Origin: Nonomuraea sp. NEAU-A123
Lineage (GTDB): Bacteria; Actinomycetota; Actinomycetes; Streptosporangiales; Streptosporangiaceae
NCBI RefSeq assembly: GCF_018603905.1
Contig: NZ_JAHFZZ010000007.1
Span: 561,376-625,375, forward strand
Direction: 5' to 3'
Length of the DNA: 64,000 bases
Part shown: piece by piece, positions 1 to 8,400 of the stretch
Numbering within the stretch: position 1 is the stretch's first letter
Layout: each line of letters begins with the position of its first letter
The notes under the pieces: generated by a model
What the model was told of the DNA's origin: nothing
The model's database searches: none
What the model saw: the letters and a program-made list of their open reading frames with translations, nothing else
Program-made: the position numbers and the translations under genes

Positions 1-1
1 G

Positions 2-1174
2 GCCGACGCCGACGACGTCGCGGCCGTGGTCCGCTATGCCCATGCCCGCGGCCTGGCCGTTGCGACCCAGCCCAACGGCCACGGCGCCACCCCGGACCTC
101 GACGGCGCCATCCTGCTGCGCACCCGGCGGCTGAACACCCTGGAGATCGACCCCGCCGCCCGGCATGCCCGCATCGGCGCGGGCCTGTCCTCGGGCAGCC
201 TCCAAGCCGCCGCCGCGCCGCATGGCCTGACCGGCCTGCCCGGCAGTTCCCCGGTCGTCAGCGTCGCCGGCGTCGCCCTCGGCGGCGGACTGAGCTGGTT
301 CGGCCGCAAACACGGCTGGGTCGCCGACCACGTCACCACCTTCGACATCGTGGACGCCGAAGGCCGGCAGCGACGGCTCACCGCCGACACCGACCCCGAC
401 CTGTTCTGGGCCCTGCGCGGCGGTGGCGGCTCCTTCGCCATCGTCACCGCCCTCGAACTCGCCCTCCACCCCGCTCCGCACCTGTACGGAGGGCGCATGT
501 CATGGGCCGCCCAGCACGCCCCGGACGTGATGGACGCCTACCGCCGGATCACCGCCACCGCCCCCGACGACCTCACCCTCTGGCTGGACCTGCTGCACTT
601 CCCCGGCTCCGCACCCATGATCACCATCGACGCCACCTATCTCGGCCACGCCGCCACGGCCCGCGCCCTGCTCAGCCCCCTGGACCACCTGCCCCACCCC
701 CTCACCGACAGCAGACGTCCCATGACGGTCACCGAACTCAGCACCATCACTGCCGAACCCACCGACCCCGGCGCGGGCTCCTCACGTGGCGAACTGCTCA
801 CCGACCTGGATGACCGGGTGGCGAAGACCCTGCTGGCCGACCCCATCGCCCCGCTGATGAGCGTGCAGATACGCCACCTCGGCGGTGCTTTCGCCCTCCC
901 CTCCGAGACTCCCCATGGCCCGCTGACCGAGCCCTACGCGCTCTACCTGTTCGGCGTCCCAACCGACCCGGCGACCGCGGCGGCCGTCACCGCCAGACAA
1001 CGCGCACTCACCGACGCCCTACCCGTCAGCGGACGCAAACCCTTCACCTTCCTCAGCCCAGGCGAGACACCGGCCGACGCCTTCACGCCTGCCGCATTGG
1101 ATCGCCTGCGCGACCTCAAACGCCACCACGACCCGTACAACACCCTCCGTGCCAACTTCCCCATCCTCAGCTGA
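2..1174 (+). CDS. FAD-linked oxidoreductase, berberine-bridge type, 5' end cut by window edge
   Basis: The open frame runs in from the window edge, so the true start lies upstream. The visible part begins inside the FAD-binding (PCMH/FAD_binding_4) domain. It keeps the PNGHGA segment, where family members carry the histidine that binds FAD covalently, the glycine-rich ALGGGLSWFGRKHG motif and a GGGGSFAIVT stretch. The C-terminus reads DPYNTLRANFPI, the usual BBE-domain ending. The loop that holds a second, cysteinyl FAD link in bicovalent members has no cysteine here (GLPGSSPVV), so a single covalent link is expected. Such enzymes oxidise alcohols, sugars or specialised metabolites using O2. 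The substrate cannot be read from sequence. No partner gene lies downstream, only decayed DNA. Confidence 0.85.
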   Translation, partial: ADADDVAAVVRYAHARGLAVATQPNGHGATPDLDGAILLRTRRLNTLEIDPAARHARIGAGLSSGSLQAAAAPHGLTGLPGSSPVVSVAGVALGGGLSWFGRKHGWVADHVTTFDIVDAEGRQRRLTADTDPDLFWALRGGGGSFAIVTALELALHPAPHLYGGRMSWAAQHAPDVMDAYRRITATAPDDLTLWLDLLHFPGSAPMITIDATYLGHAATARALLSPLDHLPHPLTDSRRPMTVTELSTITAEPTDPGAGSSRGELLTDLDDRVAKTLLADPIAPLMSVQIRHLGGAFALPSETPHGPLTEPYALYLFGVPTDPATAAAVTARQRALTDALPVSGRKPFTFLSPGETPADAFTPAALDRLRDLKRHHDPYNTLRANFPILS

Positions 1175-1614
1175 ACGCATCCATCCATCCTCCGTCTCCA
1201 GCAAGACGCCATCGACACCCTCAGCACCACCCTCGACGAACCGCCAAGCACCAAGCGGCGACGGCCTCCATCCGCCGACGTTGCCCACTTCTCTCCTACG
1301 GCATCAGCGGCTTGAACGCACCTTCGGCAATTTGCCCGCGGGCACAACGGCTGACGACATCGCCGAAGTGACCGCCCACCGCGTCGTCGTCGGCACCGAC
1401 ACGCCAGTAACGGGCGGTCGTTTTGGCGCTCTAGGCATAATATGGCCGTCCTTTAAGATGCTTTCGGCACAGTGATTCGCTGCGGAGATCTCGGCTAAGA
1501 GCACGTCTTGACCGTCTCGATCACCGAATATACGCTGCATCCAAATTATGGCCCGCCTTTATCATCTCTTCGGCCGTCACTAAGGATGTGGTGTCGATGG
1601 CTGCCAGCCCGGAG
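1175..1614. other. gene-free stretch, decayed DNA
   Basis: About 440 bp with no convincing gene. Base composition drops towards AT around 1430-1560, unlike the coding DNA on either side. Short open frames exist but show no family motif. The stretch leads directly into the recognisable remnant of a sugar permease, so it probably contains the unrecognisable 5' part of that gene or of its operon. Confidence 0.5.
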
Positions 1615-2014
1615 ACTGGGGCAGCGGTGCCATACGCCGTACCGGATGTTCCTGCTGCCCCCGACGTTCGCGGGCGTGCTACGTGAGGTGGTGGACGCGG
1701 CCCGCACTGACGGCCGCCACGAGCTGCGGGACTGCTGGCATGTCGTGCTCCCCACCGCCCGCCCCACGCTGGCGATCCTCGCCAGCTTCGGCTTCATCTC
1801 GGTCCGGAACAACCTCGTCTGACCCTTAGTGGTGCTGAACGACTCCTCGAAGTACCCGATCGCGCTCGGGGTCGCCTGCCTGTGCCGGGATCACCGGCAC
1901 AGATGTCCGCACGCTCGCCGCCGGGACGATCATCTGGATCATCCGGTCGTGGTCATCCCCATGCTCATGCAACGTCACGTCCTCGAAGGCACGCGCGGCG
2001 CGGTAAAAGGCTGA
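1615..2014 (+). pseudogene. MalG-like sugar ABC transporter permease, C-terminal remnant
   Basis: Conceptual translation gives the C-terminal third of a CUT1-family (MalG-type) permease. It includes the EAA loop (VVDAARTDG...VVLPTARP) that docks the ATPase, then a membrane helix, then LVVLNDSSKYPIALGVA. At 1820-1822 the codon that should encode Trp in the NNLVWPLVVLND motif is TGA. Around 1888 the frame shifts by one to read GITGTDVRTLAAGTIIWII. Near 1945 it shifts back to PVVVIPMLMQRHV...GAVKG, the normal MalG C-terminus, ending at TGA 2012-2014. The N-terminal half is missing. Partner permease, binding protein and ATPase genes are absent. One nonsense codon plus two frameshifts make function implausible. 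The next gene is a secreted glycan-active protein, so this may once have been a sugar-utilisation locus. Confidence 0.8.
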
Positions 2015-2049
2015 CGCCGCCCTCCCTCCCACCCCCCGGAGATGGTCGA

Positions 2050-3570
2050 ATGAAGCTGTCCCGCAGGCGAATGTTCAGCAACCTGATCGTGGCCGCCGCA
2101 CTAGTGCTGCCCGCTCCGGTCGCCGCCGAGAGCGTGTGGCTCACCAAGTACAAGGCGCTCGAGGCGCAGATCGGCCAAGCCGCCTACACCGATCCGAACA
2201 GCGCGAACCTGGCATGGAACGAGAGCTACATCATGCGTAGCTACCTCGACGTCTACGCCGCGACTCGGGACACCGCCTGGCTGGACAAGATCGTCACACA
2301 TGCGGACACGATCATCGTGAACGCCGACGATGTCGACGGCGACGGCTTCCGCGGCTGGGGCACGAGCCAGTATTCACCGCCCGAACTGGCCAATCCGGGC
2401 TTCGAGACGGCGGCTTCCGGCGATGCCACCCTGCCCGCCAACTGGAGCAGGTTCCAGGACACCGGGAGCCATGTCTACCGGACGACGGATGTTCCCGGAA
2501 GCAGCACGGGCACCCAGTCCGTGCGAGTGGTGTCCGATCAGACGAAGTGGAAGAAGCTCCGACAGAAGATCGGCGCAAGTTACGAGGGCGGCACCAGGCA
2601 TGTCCTGCGAGGCTGGGGCAAGCGCACCGGCTCGGTCGTCGGGCGCGTCGTACTGCGGGACGCGTCCACGACGCTGTGCATGCTGGAGTACACCACCAGC
2701 ACCTGGACGCTGAAGCAGACCACCTGCGACATTCCGGCCGGGCGGTCGCCGGAGGTGTGGCTGGAGCATGCCTCGTACACAGTCAGCGGCTCCGCCTATT
2801 TCGACGATGTCCGGCTCAGCGGGATTTTTCCCTACATCGTGCACGACGGCATGATCGGCATACCGATCGCAGAATTCATCAGACTCGTCGCCAAGAATCC
2901 AGCTTTATCGGGATATAGCGCTAAAGCTGCCGCCTACCAGACGTTCCTGGAGACCGAGATCATCCCCCGCTGGGAACAGAGCGCCTACCTCGGCAACACC
3001 TGGAACGGCACTTCCTACCAGCAGCCACCCAACGTCGACACCTTCAGCCACACCAGGGTCTCCAACGACCTGCCCTTCAACATGTCCCTGGCATTCGCCA
3101 ACCTGCTCACGATCCTGCACGAGGTCAACGGCAACCCCGCCTACCTTGCCAGAGCCACCAAAATCGCCCAATGGACCAAAAGCAAGCTCACCAACTCCGC
3201 CGACGCCTACATCTGGAACTACAGCCCCTACGCCACCCAGAAAGAGGACCTGTCGCACGGCAACGTAGATCTGTCCGCCTTCGTGGAGTTCTACCGACGC
3301 GGTCAGGTCTTCACGGCCGCGGACATGACCGCCTTCAAGAACACCCTCACAACCAAGATGTGGAACGGCTCCGCCACCGCCCCCGTCTTCTCCCTCTACG
3401 TCGACGGCACAGGAGTGCCCAACGGCGTCGACTACTTCCTGCACTCCTGGCTGGAACTCACCGAGTTCGACAGACAGGTATGGACGCTCACCGCCACCAA
3501 GTACACGACATTCACCCCCACGAACGCCCCGCACCTCATCACACTGGCACGCCTGCTGACATGGGAATGA
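2050..3570 (+). CDS. secreted glycan-active protein with carbohydrate-binding insert
   Basis: 506 residues. Start ATG 2050 is chosen because GGAGA lies about 9 bp upstream and it begins a classic signal peptide (KLSRRR, hydrophobic core, APVAAES). The mature protein opens with helical repeats resembling an (alpha/alpha) barrel or toroid (SYLDVYAATRD, WLDKIVTHAD). A beta-rich insert at roughly residues 115-225 begins ANPGFETA and ends with SAYFDDVRLSG, the signature layout of CBM4/9-like jelly-roll modules. The helical domain then resumes and includes EDLSHGNVDLSAFVEFYR, a motif type common in alginate-lyase-like and glycoside-hydrolase toroids. Role inferred: extracellular processing of a polysaccharide. 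The exact family was not recognised. It sits directly after the decayed sugar permease. Confidence 0.65.
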   Translation: MKLSRRRMFSNLIVAAALVLPAPVAAESVWLTKYKALEAQIGQAAYTDPNSANLAWNESYIMRSYLDVYAATRDTAWLDKIVTHADTIIVNADDVDGDGFRGWGTSQYSPPELANPGFETAASGDATLPANWSRFQDTGSHVYRTTDVPGSSTGTQSVRVVSDQTKWKKLRQKIGASYEGGTRHVLRGWGKRTGSVVGRVVLRDASTTLCMLEYTTSTWTLKQTTCDIPAGRSPEVWLEHASYTVSGSAYFDDVRLSGIFPYIVHDGMIGIPIAEFIRLVAKNPALSGYSAKAAAYQTFLETEIIPRWEQSAYLGNTWNGTSYQQPPNVDTFSHTRVSNDLPFNMSLAFANLLTILHEVNGNPAYLARATKIAQWTKSKLTNSADAYIWNYSPYATQKEDLSHGNVDLSAFVEFYRRGQVFTAADMTAFKNTLTTKMWNGSATAPVFSLYVDGTGVPNGVDYFLHSWLELTEFDRQVWTLTATKYTTFTPTNAPHLITLARLLTWE

Positions 3571-3767
3571 GACCGTAGCTCGTTACGGCGGCCAGAACCT
3601 GTCGGCATGGTGCCCACGGGTCGAACAGCCGCGGCGTTTGTGCGCATGGCCGCTCACCCACTGCGGTGGCGGCTGCCGACTGAGTCGGCGGCAAGCGACT
3701 ATCGGGTCCGCGAGTTCCACTGCGCATCTGCCTGCTTGGCAAGCCATCGATCGCTTTCGTCGACGAT

Positions 3768-4010
3768 CTACTTGTCCGGCCCGTTTCGGGTGCGTCGGAT
3801 GAACCGCCTGCCGCCCGTGTGGCACAGTTCGTAGAAGGGGCTGCTGCACTCACACGTCCACGCGACGACCCGCACCTCCCGGCCGGTGTCGATTGGCACG
3901 TTCCACGCCACCTGCTCAACGTGCGACTGCGCCGGGGACGGGCGGGCGCTGATGCAGTGCGGAGGAAACCACGCCTGATCAACCGTCCAGGACACTCCGA
4001 AGCACCTCAC
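3768..4010 (-). CDS. small conserved-type actinobacterial protein
   Basis: 80 residues from GTG 4010, or 75 from GTG 3995, which would start MSWTVDQAW. The sequence is compact and hydrophilic with two regions of interest: SHVEQVAWNVPIDTGREV, and a cysteine-containing tail around WTCECSSPFYELCHTGG that ends in basic residues. The pattern resembles small actinobacterial proteins of unknown function that often lie near regulatory genes. I cannot name a family. It is divergent from the methyltransferase gene, and the region 4011-4060 would hold both promoters. An overlapping plus-strand frame here has no family features and was discarded. Confidence 0.5.
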   Translation of the reverse strand: MRCFGVSWTVDQAWFPPHCISARPSPAQSHVEQVAWNVPIDTGREVRVVAWTCECSSPFYELCHTGGRRFIRRTRNGPDK

Positions 4011-4121
4011 TCTGCGCCCTCACATCCTTACCGCACAGGCAGACGTGCCGCTTTTCGTGGACATCTCCGCCGACTCCCCGCCGCGCTCGCCACGGCCCGT
4101 CAGGACACCGTCACGGCGGCC

Positions 4122-4946
4122 ATGGCACCGCTGGCCGAGATGTTCGCCGACGCCGGCGGCATGGTCCAGCTGAGCCGTGAGCAGGCTCGCGGCCGGGCCG
4201 ACGACTTCGAGATCATCGAGTACATCCTGCGCGGTCAGCCCGGAGGCGTACCCGGCACCTGGGGCCACCACTTCGACGACTACCTCCTGCACGCTCCCAT
4301 CACCGACCAGCACCGCAACAAGATTGCCCACCAGGCCGCACTCATCGAGTCCGCACTCGGGAGCGACCCGGCGGACGTCCCGAGCACGGCCCCCGCGCGC
4401 GCCACCGGCCGCCGCATCCTGCTGATAGCGTCCGGAGGCGCCGCCGACCTGCGCCGGGTCGACCCGGCTCTCCTGCACCCCGCCGACCGCCTGGTCCTCA
4501 ACGACGTCGACCCCGACGCCCTCCAGTACGCCCTCACGCACCTGCCGCCCGCGACCCGCGCCCAGACCGCCGCGGCCCCCGGCAACGTCCTGCGCACCGC
4601 CGCCCACCTGGCCGCCGACCACGGCCCCTTCGACCTGGTCCTGGCCGGAGGCCTCTTCGACTACCTCGAAGAACGCTTCGCCCGAGCCCTGATCCGCACC
4701 ACTCTGTCCCGCCTGTGCCGCCCCGGAGGCACGTTCTACTTCTCCAACATCGCGACCCCGAGCCCCTACGCCGCCCTGATGACCCACATCAGCCGCTGGA
4801 ACCTCGTCGAACGCACCCCCGCCGACATCGAGGCCGACGTCCGTGCCGCCGCGCCGCCGGGAACCGTCGCCGGACTGGACATCACCGCCGATGCCACTGG
4901 CCTGACGCTGTTCGCGACGGTGCGGCGCGCTGACGAGCCGGGGTGA
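4122..4946 (+). CDS. SAM-dependent methyltransferase, probably 5'-frameshifted
   Basis: From ATG 4122 the protein has 274 residues. It has a class I Rossmann methyltransferase core: ILLIASGGAADLRRV (SAM-binding loop), LNDVDPDAL (acidic residue for the ribose), DLVLAGGLFDYL, then a strand and lid region (RPGGTFYFSNIA). The N-terminal part (LSREQARGRADDFEIIEYILRG) resembles EF/3-hydroxypalmitate methyl-ester-biosynthesis-like methyltransferases. Upstream, frame +1 reads VPLFVDISADSP (4045-4080) and this gene's frame continues AALATARQDTVTAAM. A single lost base near 4080 would therefore explain a longer original gene. No good ribosome site precedes 4122. It may be a recent pseudogene, a sequencing error, or a shorter functional form. 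The substrate is unknown. Confidence 0.6.
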   Translation: MAPLAEMFADAGGMVQLSREQARGRADDFEIIEYILRGQPGGVPGTWGHHFDDYLLHAPITDQHRNKIAHQAALIESALGSDPADVPSTAPARATGRRILLIASGGAADLRRVDPALLHPADRLVLNDVDPDALQYALTHLPPATRAQTAAAPGNVLRTAAHLAADHGPFDLVLAGGLFDYLEERFARALIRTTLSRLCRPGGTFYFSNIATPSPYAALMTHISRWNLVERTPADIEADVRAAAPPGTVAGLDITADATGLTLFATVRRADEPG

Positions 4947-4991
4947 TCCCCGCAGCCGGCATCGTGTTCGTCGCCGACGCAGCATCGGTCG

Positions 4992-5285
4992 TCAGTCGAG
5001 GCCTTCGATGATGCGGAAGTCGCGCTCGACGCCGTCAGCAAGTGCGGCCAGCGCCTCCTGGTAGGCCGCACTCGCATGTGCGGCGACCGCCTGTTCGAAG
5101 CTGTCGAACTCGATCAGGACGGTGCGCTCGGCGATTCCGGCGTCGTGTGCGACGACCCGGCTGCCGCGGGCGAGCAGCCGCCCGCCCGCGGCCTCGACGG
5201 CTGGACCAGCCAGCTTGTTGTAGGCAGCCAGCTTCTCGGGGTCCGCAATCGTGCGGTAGGCGCTGACTCAATAGCCCTTGACCAC
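4992..5285 (-). pseudogene. DUF1330 protein interrupted by a Trp-to-TGA nonsense codon
   Basis: Read from GTG 5285 with GGAGG just upstream, the frame starts VVKGY, then TGA at 5270-5268. It continues for 91 codons as VSAYRTIADPEKLAAYNKLA...ALADGVERDFRIIEGLD before a normal stop. DUF1330 (dimeric alpha/beta-barrel) proteins start with MxKGYWV, so the TGA replaces an otherwise invariant Trp codon TGG. The rest of the gene, including the EFDSFEQAVAAH motif, is intact, so the lesion is recent or only the longer form is lost. DUF1330 proteins are small and poorly characterised. No in-frame restart with a ribosome site is visible near the stop. Confidence 0.75.
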
Positions 5286-5304
5286 GGTACCTCCTGTGTT
5301 CGGA

Positions 5305-5397
5305 ATTGATGCTCAGAAGCATGCTCAGATCCATGGCCAGCGCGCTGTGGGTCAGCGAGCCGACGGAGACGGCGTCGAAGTCGGACGGCTTCGATCC
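5305..5397 (-). pseudogene. possible 3' scrap of nadC
   Basis: Directly after the efflux-gene stop codon and in the same frame, the strand reads SDFDAVSVGSLTHSALAMDL, then SMLL. This closely matches the C-terminal signature of quinolinate phosphoribosyltransferase (NadC), where GVDxISVGALTHSxxALDLS is typical. Only about 30 codons survive and no other nad gene is nearby, so it cannot work. The match is short and judged by eye. It would mean the MFS gene was inserted into, or recombined with, an old nadC region. Confidence 0.4.
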
Positions 5398-6882
5398 TCA
5401 GCTTCCGGTTCGACTCGACCGGCCCAGGCCCGGCACACCGACTGGGGCTGTGATCGGATTGGTCTCGGGTGAGCGTCGGCGGGCGAGGGCGAGGCTGGCC
5501 ATCGTCGTGATCGCCATCGCGGCGACGCCGACCAGCGCCGCGGTCGTGTAGGCGTCGTCGTTCGGGAAGAGGCGGCCCGTGGCGGTGCCGGCGGCCAGGA
5601 CCAGACCGCCGATGGCGCTGCCCAGGGAGTACCCGACGCTGCGGACGACGTAGTTGAAGCTCATGGCGCTCGACGTCTCGCTCTTGGGGGTGACGGCCAG
5701 GATGACGCCGGGCATGACGGCCGAGAAGCTGCCGACGCCGAAGCCCAGCACGCCCATGGCCGCGAGCAGTTCGGCCAGGTTGGACCGGGCGGTGGCGAAC
5801 AGGACGAACCCGCCGCCGACGATGGCGGCGCTGCCGGCCAGGAGCAGGGGGCCGTCGATCCGTTCGCGGACCCGCGGCGTGAGCTTGCCGGCGACGAACC
5901 CCAGCACGGAGAACGGGATGAGGACCAGCCCCGCCACGAAGGTGGTCAGCCCGAAGCCGTAGCCGGCGCTGTGCGGCGTCTGCGCGTAGCGGGTGATGAG
6001 CGTGAGCAGGAGGTACATGCCGCTCCCGCCGACGAACATGGCGATGTTCGCCCCGGCGACCGCCGGGTGCCGTACCGCCCGGACGTCGACCAGGGGCGTC
6101 TTGGTTCGCAGTTCGGAAACGGTCCAGACGCAGAGCAGGAGTACGGCGGCGACGGCAAGGGTCACCGCCACGGCGAGGTGTCGGCTCCACAGGCTCCTCT
6201 CGCCGGCCAGGAACAGGACGAGGAGCAGTCCACCCGCCAGGACGAGCGCACCGGCCACGTTCACGTGAGCGGAGCGGCCTTCGGGAGCTGCGGGCATGGA
6301 GCGCCACGCGGTCACGAAGGCGATGGCGGTGACGAGCAGGCCGAGGCCGTAGGCGGCCCGCAGTCCGCCGAACTCGGCGAGCAGCGCGGCCAGCGGGTAG
6401 CCGACGCCGGCTCCGATGATGGAGACCACTGAGATCAGGGCGATCGTGGCCGCGCTGCGCTCCTCGGGGAGATGGTCGCGGGCCACGCCCATCATCAGCG
6501 CCGTGAGACCGAGTCCGACGCCTTGGGCCGCTCTGCCCACGAGCAGCCAGGCGAACGGCAGCGGCAGCACGGTGAGCGCGCTGCCGACGACGACGATCGC
6601 CAGCGTGGCGAGAATCGTGGCCCGCCGGTGCGGACCGGCTCCGAGCCGGCCGAGGACGGGTGTGGCGACGGCGCCGCTGAGCAGGGCGATGGTCAGCGTC
6701 CACTGCGCGCTGTCGAGGGAGACGTGGAACGTGGTCGCCACGCTCGTGATGAGCGGCGTCCCGAGGCTGGCGACCGCCGCCACGACCAGGGCGATGAACA
6801 TCAGGGCGGGGACCAGCAGACGTGCCTCGGAACGTATCAGGGCAGTGCTCATGGGCTGGTCATGAGCCTGGGCCGCGGTCAC
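5398..6882 (-). CDS. MFS drug efflux transporter (DHA2-like)
   Basis: 494 residues from GTG 6882, whose GTGA overlaps the stop of the upstream marR gene. About 14 hydrophobic segments are visible. The conserved MFS loop between helices 2 and 3 reads GRLGAGPHRRATI, and the motif C-like helix 5 region reads GAGVGYPLAALLAEFGGLR, as in drug:H+ antiporters of the DHA2 (EmrB/QacA) type. Role: proton-driven export of a toxic compound across the cytoplasmic membrane. The substrate is unknown. Translational coupling to marR means the pump is probably induced when a ligand releases MarR. The sequence is intact, unlike most of its neighbours. Confidence 0.85.
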   Translation of the reverse strand: MTAAQAHDQPMSTALIRSEARLLVPALMFIALVVAAVASLGTPLITSVATTFHVSLDSAQWTLTIALLSGAVATPVLGRLGAGPHRRATILATLAIVVVGSALTVLPLPFAWLLVGRAAQGVGLGLTALMMGVARDHLPEERSAATIALISVVSIIGAGVGYPLAALLAEFGGLRAAYGLGLLVTAIAFVTAWRSMPAAPEGRSAHVNVAGALVLAGGLLLVLFLAGERSLWSRHLAVAVTLAVAAVLLLCVWTVSELRTKTPLVDVRAVRHPAVAGANIAMFVGGSGMYLLLTLITRYAQTPHSAGYGFGLTTFVAGLVLIPFSVLGFVAGKLTPRVRERIDGPLLLAGSAAIVGGGFVLFATARSNLAELLAAMGVLGFGVGSFSAVMPGVILAVTPKSETSSAMSFNYVVRSVGYSLGSAIGGLVLAAGTATGRLFPNDDAYTTAALVGVAAMAITTMASLALARRRSPETNPITAPVGVPGLGRSSRTGS

Positions 6883-7337
6883 CGGTCCGACTCCTGTCGG
6901 GCGTGGCTTTCGAGCTCCGCCAGATGCAGCAGCGCCGGAAGGGCTGCTGCCAAGGCCTCGACCTCGTCACCGGTGAGTTCGTCGATCAACCGCGTGTACG
7001 CGTCGACGCCCGCCTGGCGTCGCGTCCGGACGTACGACGCGCCGGCCTCGGTCAGGCACACCAGCGTGACCCGCTTGTCGGACGGATCGCCCTTCCGCTC
7101 GACCAGCCCGGATTCCTCCATCACCCGGACCAGGACGGTCATCGCGGGCTGGGTGACGCCCTCGGCCACCGCCAGATCGGTGATCCGTCGCGGGCCGGTC
7201 TTGTCCAGGGTGGCCAAGGTGGCGGCGGACGTCAGGCTCATGTCGCGGGGAAGGCGTCTCACGGCCCTGGTGGCCAGACCGTAGAGGGCTGACCCGATGG
7301 CATCGGAAGCGCCGTGCGCGGCGTCTCGGCGACTCAC
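6879..7337 (-). CDS. MarR-family transcriptional regulator
   Basis: 152 residues from GTG 7337. Winged-helix layout: SLTSAATLATLDKTGPRRITDLAVAEGVTQPAMT is the helix-turn-helix region and EERKGDPSDKRVTLVCLTEAG-like sequence forms the wing (here LVERKGDPSDKRV). The long helices at both ends form the dimer interface. It is the first gene of a two-gene operon with the MFS pump (4 bp overlap), the standard arrangement for a repressor that controls its own efflux operon. The 68 bp upstream are AT-rich with repeated TTTAT(A)TG elements, a plausible operator. Confidence 0.88.
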   Translation of the reverse strand: MSRRDAAHGASDAIGSALYGLATRAVRRLPRDMSLTSAATLATLDKTGPRRITDLAVAEGVTQPAMTVLVRVMEESGLVERKGDPSDKRVTLVCLTEAGASYVRTRRQAGVDAYTRLIDELTGDEVEALAAALPALLHLAELESHARQESDR

Positions 7338-7405
7338 GCCTGAAGCATAGCAGCTTTATATGAATCCTTTATGCATCTCCCGATCAGGGTTCGGCGATAC
7401 TTGAC
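7338..7405 (-). promoter_or_regulatory. marR-MFS promoter/operator region
   Basis: AT-rich gap just upstream of marR. It contains AGCATA and TATGCAT as imperfect inverted arms at about 7349-7374, and two similar octamers (TTTATATG, TTTATGCA) in direct order. MarR dimers bind short AT-rich palindromes like this. The exact site is a guess. Confidence 0.35.
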
Positions 7406-8307
7406 TTACAACGCGTTCGCGTAAAGATGAACGGCGTCGGTTTTGATCGCCCTGTTGATCCCTTCGGAGGCGGCGTTGGTGACGCCGGTCGTGATCGCGG
7501 CGAGGATCTGCGGCCACCACGTGCTGACGTGCGGCAGCGAGTCGCGCACCGCTGCTTTGAACACGGTGCACATGTCGATCGCGACCACCTGGACCCCGGC
7601 CCGCCACTGGCGAGTCTGAGCGCCGATCCACGCCGACACACTCGCCGCGGTGCGGCCCTCGACCTGCCCCAGCAGCCCGGCACCGCCGACCAGGTCAACC
7701 AGCCCGACATGCCACCGGTCGGCGACGACTTCCCAGATCTCACCGCCGTCGGGCGCCTCGACCAGGCGGAACTTCGCCTTCCCGCGTCGGGTCTCGTCGA
7801 TCCCCAGGTGCGTCACCGGCGGCGTGTCCTTCGGCAGCGCAGCCGCGGCCGTGAACGCGGTGTTCGCCACCGGCCACGACACCTCGAAGTCGCGCGCGGC
7901 CTGCACCACCGTCCGTCCGCGGTCGGCGACCGCTTCCCCGACCGAGGTACGCAGCCGCGACGTCAACCGCGACCGCGGTGGGATCGACGGCAGCGCCTCG
8001 GTGAACGTCTTGCGCCGGCACTGCTCGTTGACGCACCGCCATCGGCGTTTGGTCCAGGTCAGACCGGTTCGCCGCCCGGCCACGGGCAGGTCCCGCGGAC
8101 GAGTGCGTACCCAGGAGTGCGGCCGCCCGGACCGCACCCCACAGTCGGGACAGCATCGGGCCTGCTCATCGCAGGTGACCGGGCCAGCATCGGAATGTCG
8201 TCGGCGCCGACCTCGACGCCGACCACCTCCACCCCGACCAAGCCGAACAGCCGCGTCGTATGTTGGACAAGCCCGTGGCCCTTCACGTGATCCTTCAAGC
8301 GTCGCAA
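7406..8307 (-). pseudogene. ISL3-family transposase with internal deletion and N-terminal frameshift
   Basis: The middle reads like an ISL3 transposase: a zinc-binding start (CDEQARCCPDCG ... CVNEQCRR), a helix-turn-helix (ADRGRTVVQAARDFEVSW), and the first catalytic aspartate in THLGIDETR followed by a second in VVAIDMCTVF. Then SLPH joins directly to VSTWWPQILAAITTG, which in full-length relatives lies about 100 residues further on. The long insertion segment is therefore deleted. The natural N-terminus (TTRLFGLVGVEVVGVEVGAD) is present but in another frame at about 8280-8190. The C-terminal end after IKTDA is also replaced. Inactive mobile-element relic. No clear terminal inverted repeats or target duplication were found. 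Confidence 0.75.
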
Positions 8308-8400
8308 CTCGAAGAATCACAGAGCGTCACGGGCGTTCTGCACCCGTCAAGACCCTGACAGCGGACCGTGCCCACCGGGCACGGTTAAGTTCGAAGACCC

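Noticed and set aside
1820..5270. TGA recoded as Trp or selenocysteine
   Set aside because: TGA ends many intact genes in the window, the permease also has frameshifts, and no SECIS-like element or alternative-code signs were seen. Plain nonsense mutations are simpler.
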